IMG/VR virus record: IMGVR_UViG_3300047317_001192
Span: 1-49,354 of that record
Reading direction: 5' to 3' (one strand)
Origin: a virus
DNA: 49,354 nucleotides
The notes under the pieces: generated by a model
What the model was told of the DNA's origin: nothing
Database searches by the model: none
What the model saw: the letters and a program-made list of their open reading frames with translations, nothing else
Part shown: one piece after another, positions 14,948-24,763 of the stretch
How the letters are laid out: each line of letters opens with the position of its first letter
Position numbering within the stretch: position 1 is the stretch's first letter
Made by a program: the position numbers and the translations under genes

Positions 14948-15298
14948 TTAGGGGGTGGGGGTGGTCGTCGAGATGTGCGTGTCGAGACGTTCCGACACGG
15001 CTAGGCGCTCGATGCGCTCGTGGGACAGTTCGGCGCGCAGTTCGCGGATGTCCCGGCTGTGCTCGGCCTGGCCTTCGAGGACGCGGTCAAGTCCCGCGAT
15101 CACTCGGTCCAGGTCGTCTCGCAGGTTCGTGCTGTGCGTGTTGGACACCTGATCGCGGGCTTCCTGCGCGTGCTCGCGCACCTCGGCGATGGCTGTCCCC
15201 TGGCGCCGGACCAACTCGACGAGGACGCCGACGAGAGCCGCGGTGACCATTCCGCCGGCGGAGACCACCGCGACCTGAACGTCCGGGGTCATGCTCAA
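14948..15298 (-). CDS. DUF2746-like membrane protein
   Basis: A 116-residue protein with one N-terminal membrane segment (VQVAVVSAGGMVTAALVGVLVELV) and a long charged coiled coil (RDDLDRVIAGLDRVLEGQAEHSRDIRELRAELSHERIERLAV). Similar proteins lie between tail fibre and lysin genes of many actinophages and are called DUF2746 or holin-like. It may be a second lysis-associated membrane protein. It overlaps the fibre gene by 4 bases. Confidence 0.65.
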   Translation of the reverse strand: MSMTPDVQVAVVSAGGMVTAALVGVLVELVRRQGTAIAEVREHAQEARDQVSNTHSTNLRDDLDRVIAGLDRVLEGQAEHSRDIRELRAELSHERIERLAVSERLDTHISTTTPTP

Positions 15299-16605
15299 CG
15301 GGACAACTCCCGGAGCTTGTCCTCCAGACGCTCGATTCGATCGGCCTGGTCCTGCACGACGGACAGAAGCGCGACCCCGAGAAGGTCGTACCGCAGGGCG
15401 TCAATACGTCCCTCGTCGTCGTACGTGACGACCTCGGGAAGTGTCTCCGCGACCTCTTCGGCAATCAGGCCGAACTCGTCCCGCAGGTAGTCGTCCGAGC
15501 CCTCTTCCTTCGGGCGCCGGTCGTAGACGCGGGGACGCAGGGACAGAACTGCCTCGGGGTCGATATCGATGTCCCGGATGTTCTGCTTGAAGCGGCGCGA
15601 CGAGGTGTTCCGGGCGAAGGTTCCGTCCCCCTGCACCCACACCGCGTAATACGTCCCGGACCCGGACACTGAGTCGTTGTGCACACGCTTCGTGCCGTTG
15701 GCCCACGAGATCGTGTCCCCTGACTCCAGGTAGGACGAGTGCGTGTGGGACGCGGGGGTGAAGGTGCTCGGCTTCGAGGTGATGCTCGACCACGCGTGCG
15801 TGTGGGACGACGGGGCGAACGTGCTGGGGACGCCGGTCAGTTCCGTCCAGGCGTGGCCGTGAGCGCTCGGGACATAACTCGTCGGCTTGCCCGTGACCTG
15901 CGTCCAGTCGTGCGTGTGCGCGGACGGGGGCAGAGTCGAAGGGCGGTCGGTGATATCGGCCCACAGGTGCGTGTGCGCGGACGGCGCGAACGTCGTGGGC
16001 TTGCCGGTCAGGGTCGACCAGCTCACGTTGGAGATGAGCGCGGTCCAGGCCGTGTCGTTCCAGAACTCGAATGCGCTCGTGTCGGCGTTGTAGCCGATCT
16101 GTCCCAAGCGCGCGGACGTGGGACGAGTCAGCGTGTTCCACGCCAGGATTCGCGTCCCCACGAAGGGGCGCGTTCTCGATATGTCCGCCAACGTGATCGA
16201 GGTGACACTCGCGTTCACCGTGACCTGGGCCAGGGGCAGTTCGTAGACGGCGGTGTCCGTCTGCGTCAGCGCTGGAGGAGTCGTCGAGCCCGCGGTGCCC
16301 TGCTTCACAGCGAGGACGATGCTGTTCAGCGACGGGTCCAGTCGCAGAATTACCCGGTCGACGCGGACCGATGTGCCGGCGGCCGGGATGGTGACGACCT
16401 CGGTCGCGGTCGACTGCACCATGAAGCCACGGAGGAACGCCAGGCCGGAGGAGACGTTGAGTGTCATGCCGGTGTTGGCCGTGACGTTGAACCCGGACCC
16501 GCCGAACGAGGCCACGACGCCTGACTCCTGGAACTCCCGGAACATCTGGCTGAACTGGGTCTCGGTGACGGCCTGGGCGTCGAACGGGTACGAAGTGATT
16601 GCCAA
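15295..16605 (-). CDS. Tail fibre with S74 self-cleaving chaperone domain
   Basis: A 436-residue receptor-binding tail protein. The first about 190 residues are a beta-rich, baseplate-like region. Residues about 194-290 hold five about 19-residue repeats ending in PS-A/S-H-T-H (for example WSTLTGKPTTFAPSAHTH), known from phage fibre shafts. The C-terminus is a peptidase S74 intramolecular chaperone (NTSSRRFKQNI...EFGLIAEEVAETLPEVV...RYDLLGVALLSVVQDQ) with the Ser...Lys of the self-cleavage site. The last 25 residues are coiled coil. TTG start at 16605 with AAGGAG upstream; the longer frame is a shadow. Confidence 0.85.
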   Translation of the reverse strand: MAITSYPFDAQAVTETQFSQMFREFQESGVVASFGGSGFNVTANTGMTLNVSSGLAFLRGFMVQSTATEVVTIPAAGTSVRVDRVILRLDPSLNSIVLAVKQGTAGSTTPPALTQTDTAVYELPLAQVTVNASVTSITLADISRTRPFVGTRILAWNTLTRPTSARLGQIGYNADTSAFEFWNDTAWTALISNVSWSTLTGKPTTFAPSAHTHLWADITDRPSTLPPSAHTHDWTQVTGKPTSYVPSAHGHAWTELTGVPSTFAPSSHTHAWSSITSKPSTFTPASHTHSSYLESGDTISWANGTKRVHNDSVSGSGTYYAVWVQGDGTFARNTSSRRFKQNIRDIDIDPEAVLSLRPRVYDRRPKEEGSDDYLRDEFGLIAEEVAETLPEVVTYDDEGRIDALRYDLLGVALLSVVQDQADRIERLEDKLRELSR

Positions 16606-16616
16606 GAAGAGACTCC

Positions 16617-19091
16617 TTAAATGGCTGACCCGGCGTCCTCGATCGCGAGGTGCGAGCCGCCCGAGACGAGATATCGGACCTGCCCGTACGTGGCGGCAGC
16701 CCGGTTCACCTTCAGGCCGATACCGATGGTGACCGTGCCTGCGGCGGGGTTGTTGAGGTACCAGTTCGCGTTGATCCCGCTCGCGGTGAACGAGTCGTCG
16801 TCGAACAGCGTGCTGTAGAAGGTTCCGAGGAGCGGGCTCGTGTTGCTTACGGTTGTTCCGGCCCCCCACCGGCAGGCCGTGTAACCCGACTGCTTCGCGT
16901 ACCGGATGGTGGCGCTCGCGTTGTCGCCCGTCGCGTCGGTGTCGACGGCGGCCACCCGCAGGTTGATCCGGTAGCACCGGTTCGCCTCGGCCGCGAACGT
17001 CTGGGTGTAGACGATCGTCTCCGTGTCGCCGACGTACGCCGTACTGGCGAGGGCCTGCACGGCGATCACGCCGCGCGGGGTCTTCTCCACGTGCGCCGAG
17101 GATCGCCAAGCGGTCCAGCCCGCCACGTCGTTGCCCGAGCGCGTCCACTCCTCGGTGACGGTCGGGCTCAGTCGTAGCCACGCCTGGTGTGCGTATGTGG
17201 TGCCGGAGGGGCGGACTGTCCGGAGGACCCCGTACCTGCCACCGCTGCCGAAGTCCCATCCGCCGGCAGTTGCCTGCGTGTCGGTCATCGTCAGCGTCGA
17301 CAGGCCCTGTGGGTATGCGCTGGGCAGGGAGCTTTGGGTGTAGCTCGCCGCTACGAGTTGGCTGTCGAAACCGACCTGCCGCCACGGGCCCCAGCCGTCC
17401 GAGTCGCTTCCGCTGCGCTCCCACTCCTGGGTGCCATCGGCGACGCTCAACCGGCTCCACTTCTGATGGGCGAAGGTTCCGGCGGGGTTGCGGAAGGTGC
17501 GCAGCGTGCCATACCCGGCAGAGGCGAACGACCAGCCGCCCACGCTCGCCTGCGTGGTGTCCAGCACCAACCACGAGTCACCGTTCGGGTAGGTGGTCGG
17601 AAGCGAGGCTTGCGTGTAGTTCGCCGCGGTGAGCTGACTGTTGAACGCGACCTGCCGCCAGGGGGACCAGCCGCTTGCATTCCCGCCGCGTACCCACATC
17701 TCGTGTGGGGTGGTGTTCGCGTGAACCCGGCGCCATGTCTGGAACGCATCTCCGCCGGACCAGGCGCGGGTGGTGACGATTCCCCACTTGCCGCCGAAGT
17801 CCCAGCCGCCCGCAGTCGCAGCCGACGCGCTCAGGTAGAACTCGGTGTACTCGCCCTGCGGGTAGTTGATGGGCGGGGTCGCCTGCGTGATGCCGGTCGG
17901 AGTGATGACCCGGGCGCCGGGAGGGGTGGCCTCCGCTGTGCGCTCCAGTGAGGAGACCCGCGACTCCAAGTCCTTCTGCGCGGATGTGGCAGCGGCCTCG
18001 GCGGAGAGCGGGGTCGGGTCGCCCAGGGTGGCGCCGAGCCGGTACCCGTCCGAGTCGACCTTCAGGACCATGCCCGTGACGACGGCCGCCATCTCCGAGC
18101 CGCCGACGATGACGGACACCTTGTCGCCCAGGAACCAGTCACGCCCGAAGTCGAGCGCGGAGTCTTCCATGGGCACGGCCTGAGCCGCCTTGACCGTGGC
18201 GCCGCCATCGGCGAGAGCCTCCGTGCCCTTCTGCGTCAGCTCGGTTGTGTCCGTCGAGGACCGCTCGTCGATGAACGACTCGATCCGGCGTCCCCAGTCC
18301 GTCTCGGCCGCGATCGAGTCCACGCTGTCGACACCGACGAACAGCCGGTTGGAGCCGTCCCCGTCGCCGCCGACAATGACCCGCGTCTTCTGCGGAGTCG
18401 ACACCGACACACGCTGACCGGCGAGCGTGTTGTTCACGACGCCGAGCCGGGCTTCCTTCGTACGGTCCTGCACCGCGTACGTCTCGAAGACGAGGTTCGT
18501 ACCGCGCTGCACGATCCGGAAGCCCAGGTTGTTCGGCTCGGCGAGTGCCGCGCACAGTTCGCCGAGGGTCTCGAAGCGCGCGGACTTGCTGATGATCGAG
18601 CCCCGCGCGCCGTTCGTGCCCATGATGAGTCCGGCCCGGCGCCGGTTGGCCGGGGCGCCAGGCCCGCAGTTCGCGTTGACGTAGTAGTGCATGAGCGACT
18701 CGGCCGTGTCGGTCCGGTCGTCGTAGGCGAAGTTCTGCGTGGCCGCGTCCCCGTTGGCGGGGTCGGGCCAGGCGAGCATGTCGGACAGGATGATCGTGTC
18801 GTCGACACCCTCGACGGTCAGCGTGCCCAGGGGGTCAGTCGCGGTGACCGCGTTCTCGGTCTTCGTCACCGGCCCGGAGAACAGAACGTCCGAAGGGCCG
18901 GTGACGAGGATGCCGGCGCCCGGGGTCGACAGGACGGCGGCGAGCGGATGCTCCGCGTTCAGCGAGAGCTTCCAGGAGCCGACGTTGTTGTGTACGTCCG
19001 TCGCTTCCATGGTGAGGAGATCCGCGGGGATGGCTCCCACGCGCGTCAGGGTCTTGTCCCGGACCTCGACGAGAAGATCCTCTTGCCGCAC
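16617..19091 (-). CDS. Gp37-like minor tail protein with three knob repeats
   Basis: An 824-residue virion protein. The N-terminal about 380 residues match the Siphovirus ReqiPepy6 Gp37-like tail family (VEVRDKTLTRVGAIPADLLTMEATDVHNNVGSWKLSLNAEHPLA...). After a short coiled coil (DLESRVSSLERT) come three about 90-residue repeats (P-Y-P-x-G ... T-x-A-x-x-GGW-x-F ... W-R ... GW-PWRQV), like pyocin-knob/fibre modules that trimerise or bind cell surfaces. A beta-rich domain ends it. The start GTG at 19091 overlaps the previous stop by one base; GTG at 19106 is an alternative. Confidence 0.75.
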   Translation of the reverse strand: MRQEDLLVEVRDKTLTRVGAIPADLLTMEATDVHNNVGSWKLSLNAEHPLAAVLSTPGAGILVTGPSDVLFSGPVTKTENAVTATDPLGTLTVEGVDDTIILSDMLAWPDPANGDAATQNFAYDDRTDTAESLMHYYVNANCGPGAPANRRRAGLIMGTNGARGSIISKSARFETLGELCAALAEPNNLGFRIVQRGTNLVFETYAVQDRTKEARLGVVNNTLAGQRVSVSTPQKTRVIVGGDGDGSNRLFVGVDSVDSIAAETDWGRRIESFIDERSSTDTTELTQKGTEALADGGATVKAAQAVPMEDSALDFGRDWFLGDKVSVIVGGSEMAAVVTGMVLKVDSDGYRLGATLGDPTPLSAEAAATSAQKDLESRVSSLERTAEATPPGARVITPTGITQATPPINYPQGEYTEFYLSASAATAGGWDFGGKWGIVTTRAWSGGDAFQTWRRVHANTTPHEMWVRGGNASGWSPWRQVAFNSQLTAANYTQASLPTTYPNGDSWLVLDTTQASVGGWSFASAGYGTLRTFRNPAGTFAHQKWSRLSVADGTQEWERSGSDSDGWGPWRQVGFDSQLVAASYTQSSLPSAYPQGLSTLTMTDTQATAGGWDFGSGGRYGVLRTVRPSGTTYAHQAWLRLSPTVTEEWTRSGNDVAGWTAWRSSAHVEKTPRGVIAVQALASTAYVGDTETIVYTQTFAAEANRCYRINLRVAAVDTDATGDNASATIRYAKQSGYTACRWGAGTTVSNTSPLLGTFYSTLFDDDSFTASGINANWYLNNPAAGTVTIGIGLKVNRAAATYGQVRYLVSGGSHLAIEDAGSAI

Positions 19092-19936
19092 TAAATCACC
19101 ACCCACTTACGAGGACGCCACGAGCACACGACCTTGGAGGCGGTCGTGATGTTGAGGAGAGATGCCGTCGCCGTCGAGGCGCCCGGCGCGACGGACCAGA
19201 AGCGGGGAGCCGTGTTCAGTGCGGTGTACCGGTTGGCTCCGGTGCTGTCCTTGACCGTGCCCGCGCCCATGTCGACGACGAGCTTCTCCCCGGCCGCGAG
19301 CGTGCCTGTCCAGTGCAGTACCTCGCCGGTCGGGCTGACCGCCTTGAAGTTGTCGCCGGGCCCGGTCACCTCCCATACGGGGTAGGCCGGAACATCGCCG
19401 TCGTTGGACAGTTCCACGGTGCCGATCGCCTGCGACGAGGAGAGCGGCATCGCCGACATCGAGGACAGGAACGAGGCCGCTACGGTGCCGCCGATCGCGA
19501 CCGTCTGCGGTGACTCCGACAGGAAGTACGGACTCGGGGCCCGCAGTGTGATGACGGTCTGAATGTCCCGGCCGCCCGCGCCGGGGTCGATACTGCCTCC
19601 GCCGGTCCAGCGGACCGCCGTCGACCAGCGGACCCCCGGTTCGTCGATGTACGTCAGGGTGCACTCGTCGGCCAGGACCCGGGCGAGGCGAGTCACCAGC
19701 GCGGAGAGGTGAGCCCTGTCCCGGCCCACGATGTCGAGGGGGATGTCGATGTCGCGAGGGAGGACGCGTCGCCCACGGTAGGCGGCGCCGTCCCCTGCAC
19801 CTTCGAGCCACTGCACGGAGAGCTGGGGCAGGCCCAGACCGGTTATGCCGGCGAGAGCCTGGAACCCCACCCCATCCGTCTCGAACCCGGACAGGCTCAA
19901 CCTGTCCGACGCGGAACTCAGTTCGAGCTTTACCAA
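19091..19936 (-). CDS. Distal tail protein (Dit-like)
   Basis: A 281-residue tail-tip protein. The position right after the tape measure and the sequence (VQWLEGAGDGAAYRGRRVLPRDIDIPLDIVGRDRAHLSALVTRLARVL near residues 40-90) fit phage distal tail proteins, which form the hub linking tube and baseplate. A galectin-like C-terminal region with Gly/Thr turns follows. TTG start. It overlaps the tape measure by 7 bases. The opening GGTAAAGCTCGAACT partly resembles the stoperator motif, but this is coding and may be chance. Confidence 0.75.
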   Translation of the reverse strand: MVKLELSSASDRLSLSGFETDGVGFQALAGITGLGLPQLSVQWLEGAGDGAAYRGRRVLPRDIDIPLDIVGRDRAHLSALVTRLARVLADECTLTYIDEPGVRWSTAVRWTGGGSIDPGAGGRDIQTVITLRAPSPYFLSESPQTVAIGGTVAASFLSSMSAMPLSSSQAIGTVELSNDGDVPAYPVWEVTGPGDNFKAVSPTGEVLHWTGTLAAGEKLVVDMGAGTVKDSTGANRYTALNTAPRFWSVAPGASTATASLLNITTASKVVCSWRPRKWVVI

Positions 19937-22900
19937 CCGGCCATCCTTGCCCGCGAGGCAGCCGAGAACAGCTCCTCCTCGGACGAGAGGGAGCTGTTGG
20001 AGCCCGCGTAGTAGTTGAGAACCTTCGTCACGGACTGGCTGGAGCCAGCCGCCGACAGGCCGCCAGAGACGGCGGCCGTCACTTGGCCCGAGGCGCCCGA
20101 AACGGCGCTTGCAGCAAGGGCGTTCGTCGCGCTCTCCACCTGCGCTTGCTGGTCCTCGACGCCGAGGCCGAAGCCCTTGCCGACGAACGAGCCGAGCTTG
20201 CGGAACAGGCGCGAAGGGCTGTGGATATCCAGCGACTTCTTGATCGCCGCGACCATCGCGTCAGCGATCTTGAGCATCTGCTTCTCGATCGCGTCCTGTT
20301 GGGCTTCGAGACCGCGAACCAGCCCTTCGGCCGCCTGGATACCGGCGTCGTACATGTAGCTCGACGCGGTGGACCCGGCCTTGTTGGCGTACTTCTCCAA
20401 CTCGGCTTGCAGGTCGTTGATTTCGCTGACACCGCTCAGGCCCGCATTGGCGATGGCCTCGGCCGCAGCGAGACCGGCCTCGGGCCCGGCCGACGCGATC
20501 TGGTCGAACGTCGTGCTGTTCAGACCAAGGGTCTTGAGCTTCTTCAGGACCGCCGCGAACTTCTTCGCCTGCTCGACCGCGTTCTTCAGCCCCGACGAGA
20601 TCCCGGTGAACGAGGTGTCCTCGATCTTCGTGACGTCGCCCGTGCTGATGACCGTGTCCGCGATCTGCTGCGCGTAGTTGGCGGCTTCCTCGCGGATCTT
20701 GTCGAGGTTGTCCCGCGCGGCTTCCAGCTTCTTGCCGACCGACTCCCACTGGGCGGCCAGCTTCAGGAGCGCGGCCCGGTCCTTGGCGATCCGCTCCTTC
20801 AGGCCCTTCGAGGCGTTCTTTGGGATCTTCGCCGTCAGCTCGTTCAGCGACGTCTTGACGTTGTCGTACTGCGACTCAAGGCCCTTGATCAGGCCCTTGA
20901 TGATGAGCTGACCCGCGTTGTAGAGGAGCTTGGCGTCCTTGGGGGCCGGGCCCTTCCAGTCGGTGAGCTTGCTCGTCAGGTCGCCGAGGGTGCTCTTGAC
21001 CGAGCTGAACATCGACTTGAGGCCGTCGATCAGGCCGGTGATGATCTTCTTTCCGGCGTCCACGAGCAGGCTCTTCGCACTGCTGAAGATGGCCGTGACC
21101 TTGCCCGGCAGCTCCTTCACGAAGTCGACGCAGCCTTGCACCTTCGTCTTGAAGATGTTCACCACTGCGTCCCACGCCACGGTGGCCGCAGTCCGGATGT
21201 CCGCCCACGTCTGGCTGAAGAACTTCGTGATCGCGGACAGTGCCGCGCCCGGCGCCGCCCGCAGGTCGGCGAGGAACGTAGACCAGCGCGAGGTGAGCGA
21301 TGCCCACAGCTCCAGGCAGATCGTCTTCACGGCCTGCCATCCGGCCTTGAACATCTCGCCGATGCCCTTGAGGAGCTTCCCGCCGGCACCGAGGATTCCG
21401 ACGCCCAGGAAGACCTTGAAGGCTCCAACGACCGTGTCCCAGAGGCCCGAAAGGAACGTCCAGAGGCCGTTCCATATCTGCTTCAGGCCGTTGCCGAAGG
21501 TGCTCCAGTCGCCGGTAAGCGTGCCCTTGAAGAACCCGATGACCGTCTTGAAGACGCCGACGATGATGTCCCAGACACCGACGAAGATGTCCTTCAGGCC
21601 GGTGAAGACGTCCGCTACGCCTTCGATGGCGTCGACCAGCGCGCCCAGGAACAGCCCCGCAATGAACTCAATTGCCGGTGCCAGGATCGGCATCAGGAAG
21701 TTCACGAGAGCGAGGAGCGCTTCGAGGAGCGGCTGAACCGCCTCCATGACGGCGGCGAACGCCTCGGAAATCTGAGGCAGGAACTCGGCGGCGAGCTGCT
21801 GAACCACCGGGATCAGCGGCAGGATCGCGGCCGAGAGGATCTGCATCAGGATCTCGATCACGGGCTGAAGCGCGGCCGACATGACCGACAGTGCCTCGGT
21901 GATCAAGGGGATGACCGGGGCGAGCCCGGCGACGAGCGCCTCGATCAGCGGGGTGACCGCCTCGACGACGGTCATCAGGAGCGGGGCAAGCGCGGCAACG
22001 GCGCCGCCCAGGGCCTCGCCGAGGAGCCCGACCAGGGGCTCGATCGCGGGGGCGAGTTGAGTGAACGTTTCTGCAAGTGGCGTCAGGATCGACGCGACCA
22101 GCGGGCCGAGGCTGGTCAGCATGGAGCCGACCAGCGAAAGGAGTGCGCCGAGGGCCTGACCGACCGGGGCCATCGCGGGGGCGAGCGCATTCACCGCGGC
22201 CTGGATGCCGTCGAACAGGGCCTCGACGCCCGCGACCATGGCGGGCTGTGAGAGAGCGCCTGCGATGGCGCCGAGCGCCGTACCGATGACCGAGCCGACC
22301 TGCGGCAGGATCGTGGTCAGGAGCGAGCCGAGCGTCTTGAAGAGGTTCTCAACCGCCGGGCCCGACATGTCGGCGATCCGCTGCATCGCCTCGTGGGCGG
22401 CAGCGAAGACGTCCGTCATGCCCTTCTGGAAGCCCTCGCTGTCCACCGTCTTGTGGATGCGGTCGAGGGAGTCGGCCAGAGTGCCGAGCGTCGAACCGCC
22501 GGCAGCTGTAGCCGCCCGGGAGAAGCCCGCGAGAATGCCGCCCGTGTCCGCGAGGATCGACCCCAGATCCTTCAGGGCCTGGATGCCCTGGTCGATCATG
22601 TCCTTGAGGCCGTTGTCGCCCTTCTTCTTCAGCCAGGCTTCGAAGTTCTCGCTGATCCGGACGAACCAGTCGGCCAGGGAGGGGAGGTAGCTGGTGCCGA
22701 CCTTGCCGAGGGTGGCGATGATCGACGCGAAGGTGTCCGTGCCCTGCGTCGCGATGCCGATGGAGTCCGACAGGTCCTTGAACATCTGGTCCAAGGCCGG
22801 GGACAGGGAGGTGCCGAGGTTGGTCGCGAACGACCCGAAGAAGCCGCCGAGTTCGGTCGCCGTCTTGGAGACGCCCGCCGTGAACTTCGGAAGCAGGTCG

Positions 22901-24354
22901 TCGACCACGGCCCGGATGGGCTCCGCGGCCTTCGCCCAGAAGTTCTCGCTGATCGTGTCCTGAAGGTCGTGAAGAGCGGACTTGACCTCGGGGACGATCT
23001 TGTTGAAGTCCTTGAATGCGGCGATCGAGACGCCAAGGCCCACGGCCATGCCGCCCAGAAGTCCGGGCAGAAGCAGGGCTGTTGGGGCGATCGACGCGAG
23101 CGACGAGGAGAGGGCGGCGAGGTTACTCGTAGCCGCGATGCCCGATGCGCCCAGACCTGCGATGGCGGTCGCCAGGGTGCCGATGATCGGCGCCGACCGG
23201 TCGAGATTCTTGATCATGTTGCCCAGGCGCTCGAACATGTCGCCGATCACGCGTCCGCCGGACAGGGCCTTGAGCATCGCGGCGGCCGTGGCCGCAGCCG
23301 ACGCGTTGACCTTGGGGATGATGTCGACGACCCGGTTCCGGGTCAGGATCGCCATGTGCGCCAGGACGGCCGCGATCCCCGTACGGGATACCTCGGGCTC
23401 GATCTCCGACTTCAGCTTGTCGATCTTGTCTTGCAGATCGTCGATGTCCCGCTCGACCTTGCGCTTCGCGAGCGCGTCCAGCTCGGGCGTGATCTGGGCC
23501 CGCAGATTGCGCATCTGCTCGAAGGCCGCTTCGAGTTGCCGGCGGGCCTGCGCGACCTTCTGCGCGTCGAGTTCGGGCCGGATGGCTATCTCGTCGAGCT
23601 GGGCCTGAATCTCGTCAGCTGCCTGCTGCGAGGCGGCCCGGGATTCGGCGAGGAGATCCCGCTTCGCCTCTTCCAAGGACGCCTGGTCGAGCTTCACCTT
23701 CAGGTCGGTCTCGGCGAGCTTCTGAAGCTCCCGCTCGATCTCTGAGATAGCGGCCTGAACCGAAGCCTTGCTCTCCTTGTCGACCCGGAGGTCGATGTGC
23801 CCGATCTCGTCGAGGCGATCCTCGAACATGCTGATCGCGGCGTTCAGGCTCGGCTCGTTGAGGTCGACGTCGATGTCCGTCTCGCCGAGCGCGAGGAGGG
23901 CGGCCTTCACCTTGGCGATGGCCGCCATGACGGAGCCCTGGTTGTCCAGGTTCACGCCGAGGTGCAGGTCCGACAGCTCGGCCTCCGCCTGCCGGCGGGT
24001 CCTGCGGGCTTCCTGTACGACCTGGCGGCCGGTCGCCGAGAACGTGATGCGGTGCTGGTTCGCGCGGGCCTGGTACTCGCGGACGGCCTTGGTGACCTCG
24101 CCGGACATCCCCGCGAGGTCGAGCCTCGTATAGAAGCGGATCTTGCGGGTGTCGGTCTTCTTGTTGTCGTTGTTGATCGACCGGACCGCTTCGAGGACAT
24201 CCTTGCGAGCGCCGGTCGGATCGGCCTTCGTACGGATGGTGACCGCGATGTCGTGCTCAATCTTCTTGAGCTTTTCCTTCAGGTCATCCTTGAACCCGGA
24301 GGTATCCGGCATGACCTTGACCGCTACGCGGCCGACGACATTCGCATCCGACAC
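19930..24354 (-). CDS. Tail tape measure protein
   Basis: A 1474-residue protein, by far the longest gene, as expected for the ruler that sets tail length (roughly 0.15 nm per residue in the family). Residues about 1-330 are charged coiled coil. Then come many hydrophobic helices (about 390-1000, such as IIGTLATAIAGLGASGIAA and the Pro/Ala/Leu-rich APAMAPVGQALGALLSLVGSML series) that may insert in the host membrane during DNA entry. Amphipathic segments follow at the end, with KSLDIHSPSRLFRKLGSFVGKGFGLG. Plus-strand open frames across it are shadows. It starts 4 bases after the chaperone stop. Confidence 0.92.
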   Translation of the reverse strand: MSDANVVGRVAVKVMPDTSGFKDDLKEKLKKIEHDIAVTIRTKADPTGARKDVLEAVRSINNDNKKTDTRKIRFYTRLDLAGMSGEVTKAVREYQARANQHRITFSATGRQVVQEARRTRRQAEAELSDLHLGVNLDNQGSVMAAIAKVKAALLALGETDIDVDLNEPSLNAAISMFEDRLDEIGHIDLRVDKESKASVQAAISEIERELQKLAETDLKVKLDQASLEEAKRDLLAESRAASQQAADEIQAQLDEIAIRPELDAQKVAQARRQLEAAFEQMRNLRAQITPELDALAKRKVERDIDDLQDKIDKLKSEIEPEVSRTGIAAVLAHMAILTRNRVVDIIPKVNASAAATAAAMLKALSGGRVIGDMFERLGNMIKNLDRSAPIIGTLATAIAGLGASGIAATSNLAALSSSLASIAPTALLLPGLLGGMAVGLGVSIAAFKDFNKIVPEVKSALHDLQDTISENFWAKAAEPIRAVVDDLLPKFTAGVSKTATELGGFFGSFATNLGTSLSPALDQMFKDLSDSIGIATQGTDTFASIIATLGKVGTSYLPSLADWFVRISENFEAWLKKKGDNGLKDMIDQGIQALKDLGSILADTGGILAGFSRAATAAGGSTLGTLADSLDRIHKTVDSEGFQKGMTDVFAAAHEAMQRIADMSGPAVENLFKTLGSLLTTILPQVGSVIGTALGAIAGALSQPAMVAGVEALFDGIQAAVNALAPAMAPVGQALGALLSLVGSMLTSLGPLVASILTPLAETFTQLAPAIEPLVGLLGEALGGAVAALAPLLMTVVEAVTPLIEALVAGLAPVIPLITEALSVMSAALQPVIEILMQILSAAILPLIPVVQQLAAEFLPQISEAFAAVMEAVQPLLEALLALVNFLMPILAPAIEFIAGLFLGALVDAIEGVADVFTGLKDIFVGVWDIIVGVFKTVIGFFKGTLTGDWSTFGNGLKQIWNGLWTFLSGLWDTVVGAFKVFLGVGILGAGGKLLKGIGEMFKAGWQAVKTICLELWASLTSRWSTFLADLRAAPGAALSAITKFFSQTWADIRTAATVAWDAVVNIFKTKVQGCVDFVKELPGKVTAIFSSAKSLLVDAGKKIITGLIDGLKSMFSSVKSTLGDLTSKLTDWKGPAPKDAKLLYNAGQLIIKGLIKGLESQYDNVKTSLNELTAKIPKNASKGLKERIAKDRAALLKLAAQWESVGKKLEAARDNLDKIREEAANYAQQIADTVISTGDVTKIEDTSFTGISSGLKNAVEQAKKFAAVLKKLKTLGLNSTTFDQIASAGPEAGLAAAEAIANAGLSGVSEINDLQAELEKYANKAGSTASSYMYDAGIQAAEGLVRGLEAQQDAIEKQMLKIADAMVAAIKKSLDIHSPSRLFRKLGSFVGKGFGLGVEDQQAQVESATNALAASAVSGASGQVTAAVSGGLSAAGSSQSVTKVLNYYAGSNSSLSSEEELFSAASRARMAGW

Positions 24355-24358
24355 CGGC

Positions 24359-24763
24359 TCACCTCCGCTGGAATTGCTTGTAAATCTCCGCGACAGAGCG
24401 CCGCTTCCTGGCCTGCTTCTCCGGGGCCTTCTTCTTCGGCTCTGGCCTCGGAAAGGGCGGAATCTTGGGGGCCTTGCTCTTGCCCCACTGGCCGGTCGCC
24501 CGAGTGTTCTGGTTGATCGCGTCGAATAGGTCGGCGGTCAGATGCCGGTCCTGACCCCAGCCGAATAGCGCACGGCCGCCCGACGCGAGAGCGACCGTAA
24601 GAGAGGTGTCGGGAAGCCTCTGCACAAGCAGAAGGACGAGAGCGGGAGAAGGCCCCCGGCCCGCTATCACCTCGGCGAGATCAACGCCGAAGTGGAACAG
24701 TAGGTCCGGGTACAGGCCCTCTCCGTAGTCGTCGATCAGCCCTGCGAGGCCGAGGCTTCCCCC
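24359..24763 (-). CDS. Tail assembly chaperone, frameshift extension (gpT-like)
   Basis: This frame, read by a -1 shift from the upstream chaperone gene, encodes about 134 residues: ...GLIDDYGEGLYPDLLFHFGVDLAEVIAGRGPSPALVLLLVQRL..., then AINQNTRATGQWGKSK and a Pro/Lys tail. It is open back through the G-run at 24757-24763. The pattern is typical of the T part of the G-GT pair of siphoviruses, which coats the tape measure before tube assembly. The product would be a fusion of about 238 residues from 25074 to 24359. An independent GTG start at 24670 is possible but would lose conserved residues. Confidence 0.75.
   Translation of the reverse strand, partial: GGSLGLAGLIDDYGEGLYPDLLFHFGVDLAEVIAGRGPSPALVLLLVQRLPDTSLTVALASGGRALFGWGQDRHLTADLFDAINQNTRATGQWGKSKAPKIPPFPRPEPKKKAPEKQARKRRSVAEIYKQFQRR

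Noticed and set aside
15401-16141. Minus-strand frame inside the tail fibre gene
   Set aside because: A shadow frame; the fibre frame has recognisable repeats and an S74 domain.
20083-22251. Long plus-strand open frame across the tape measure gene
   Set aside because: Arg/Gly/Asp-rich composition is typical of an antisense shadow in high-GC DNA; the opposite strand encodes a clear tape measure protein.
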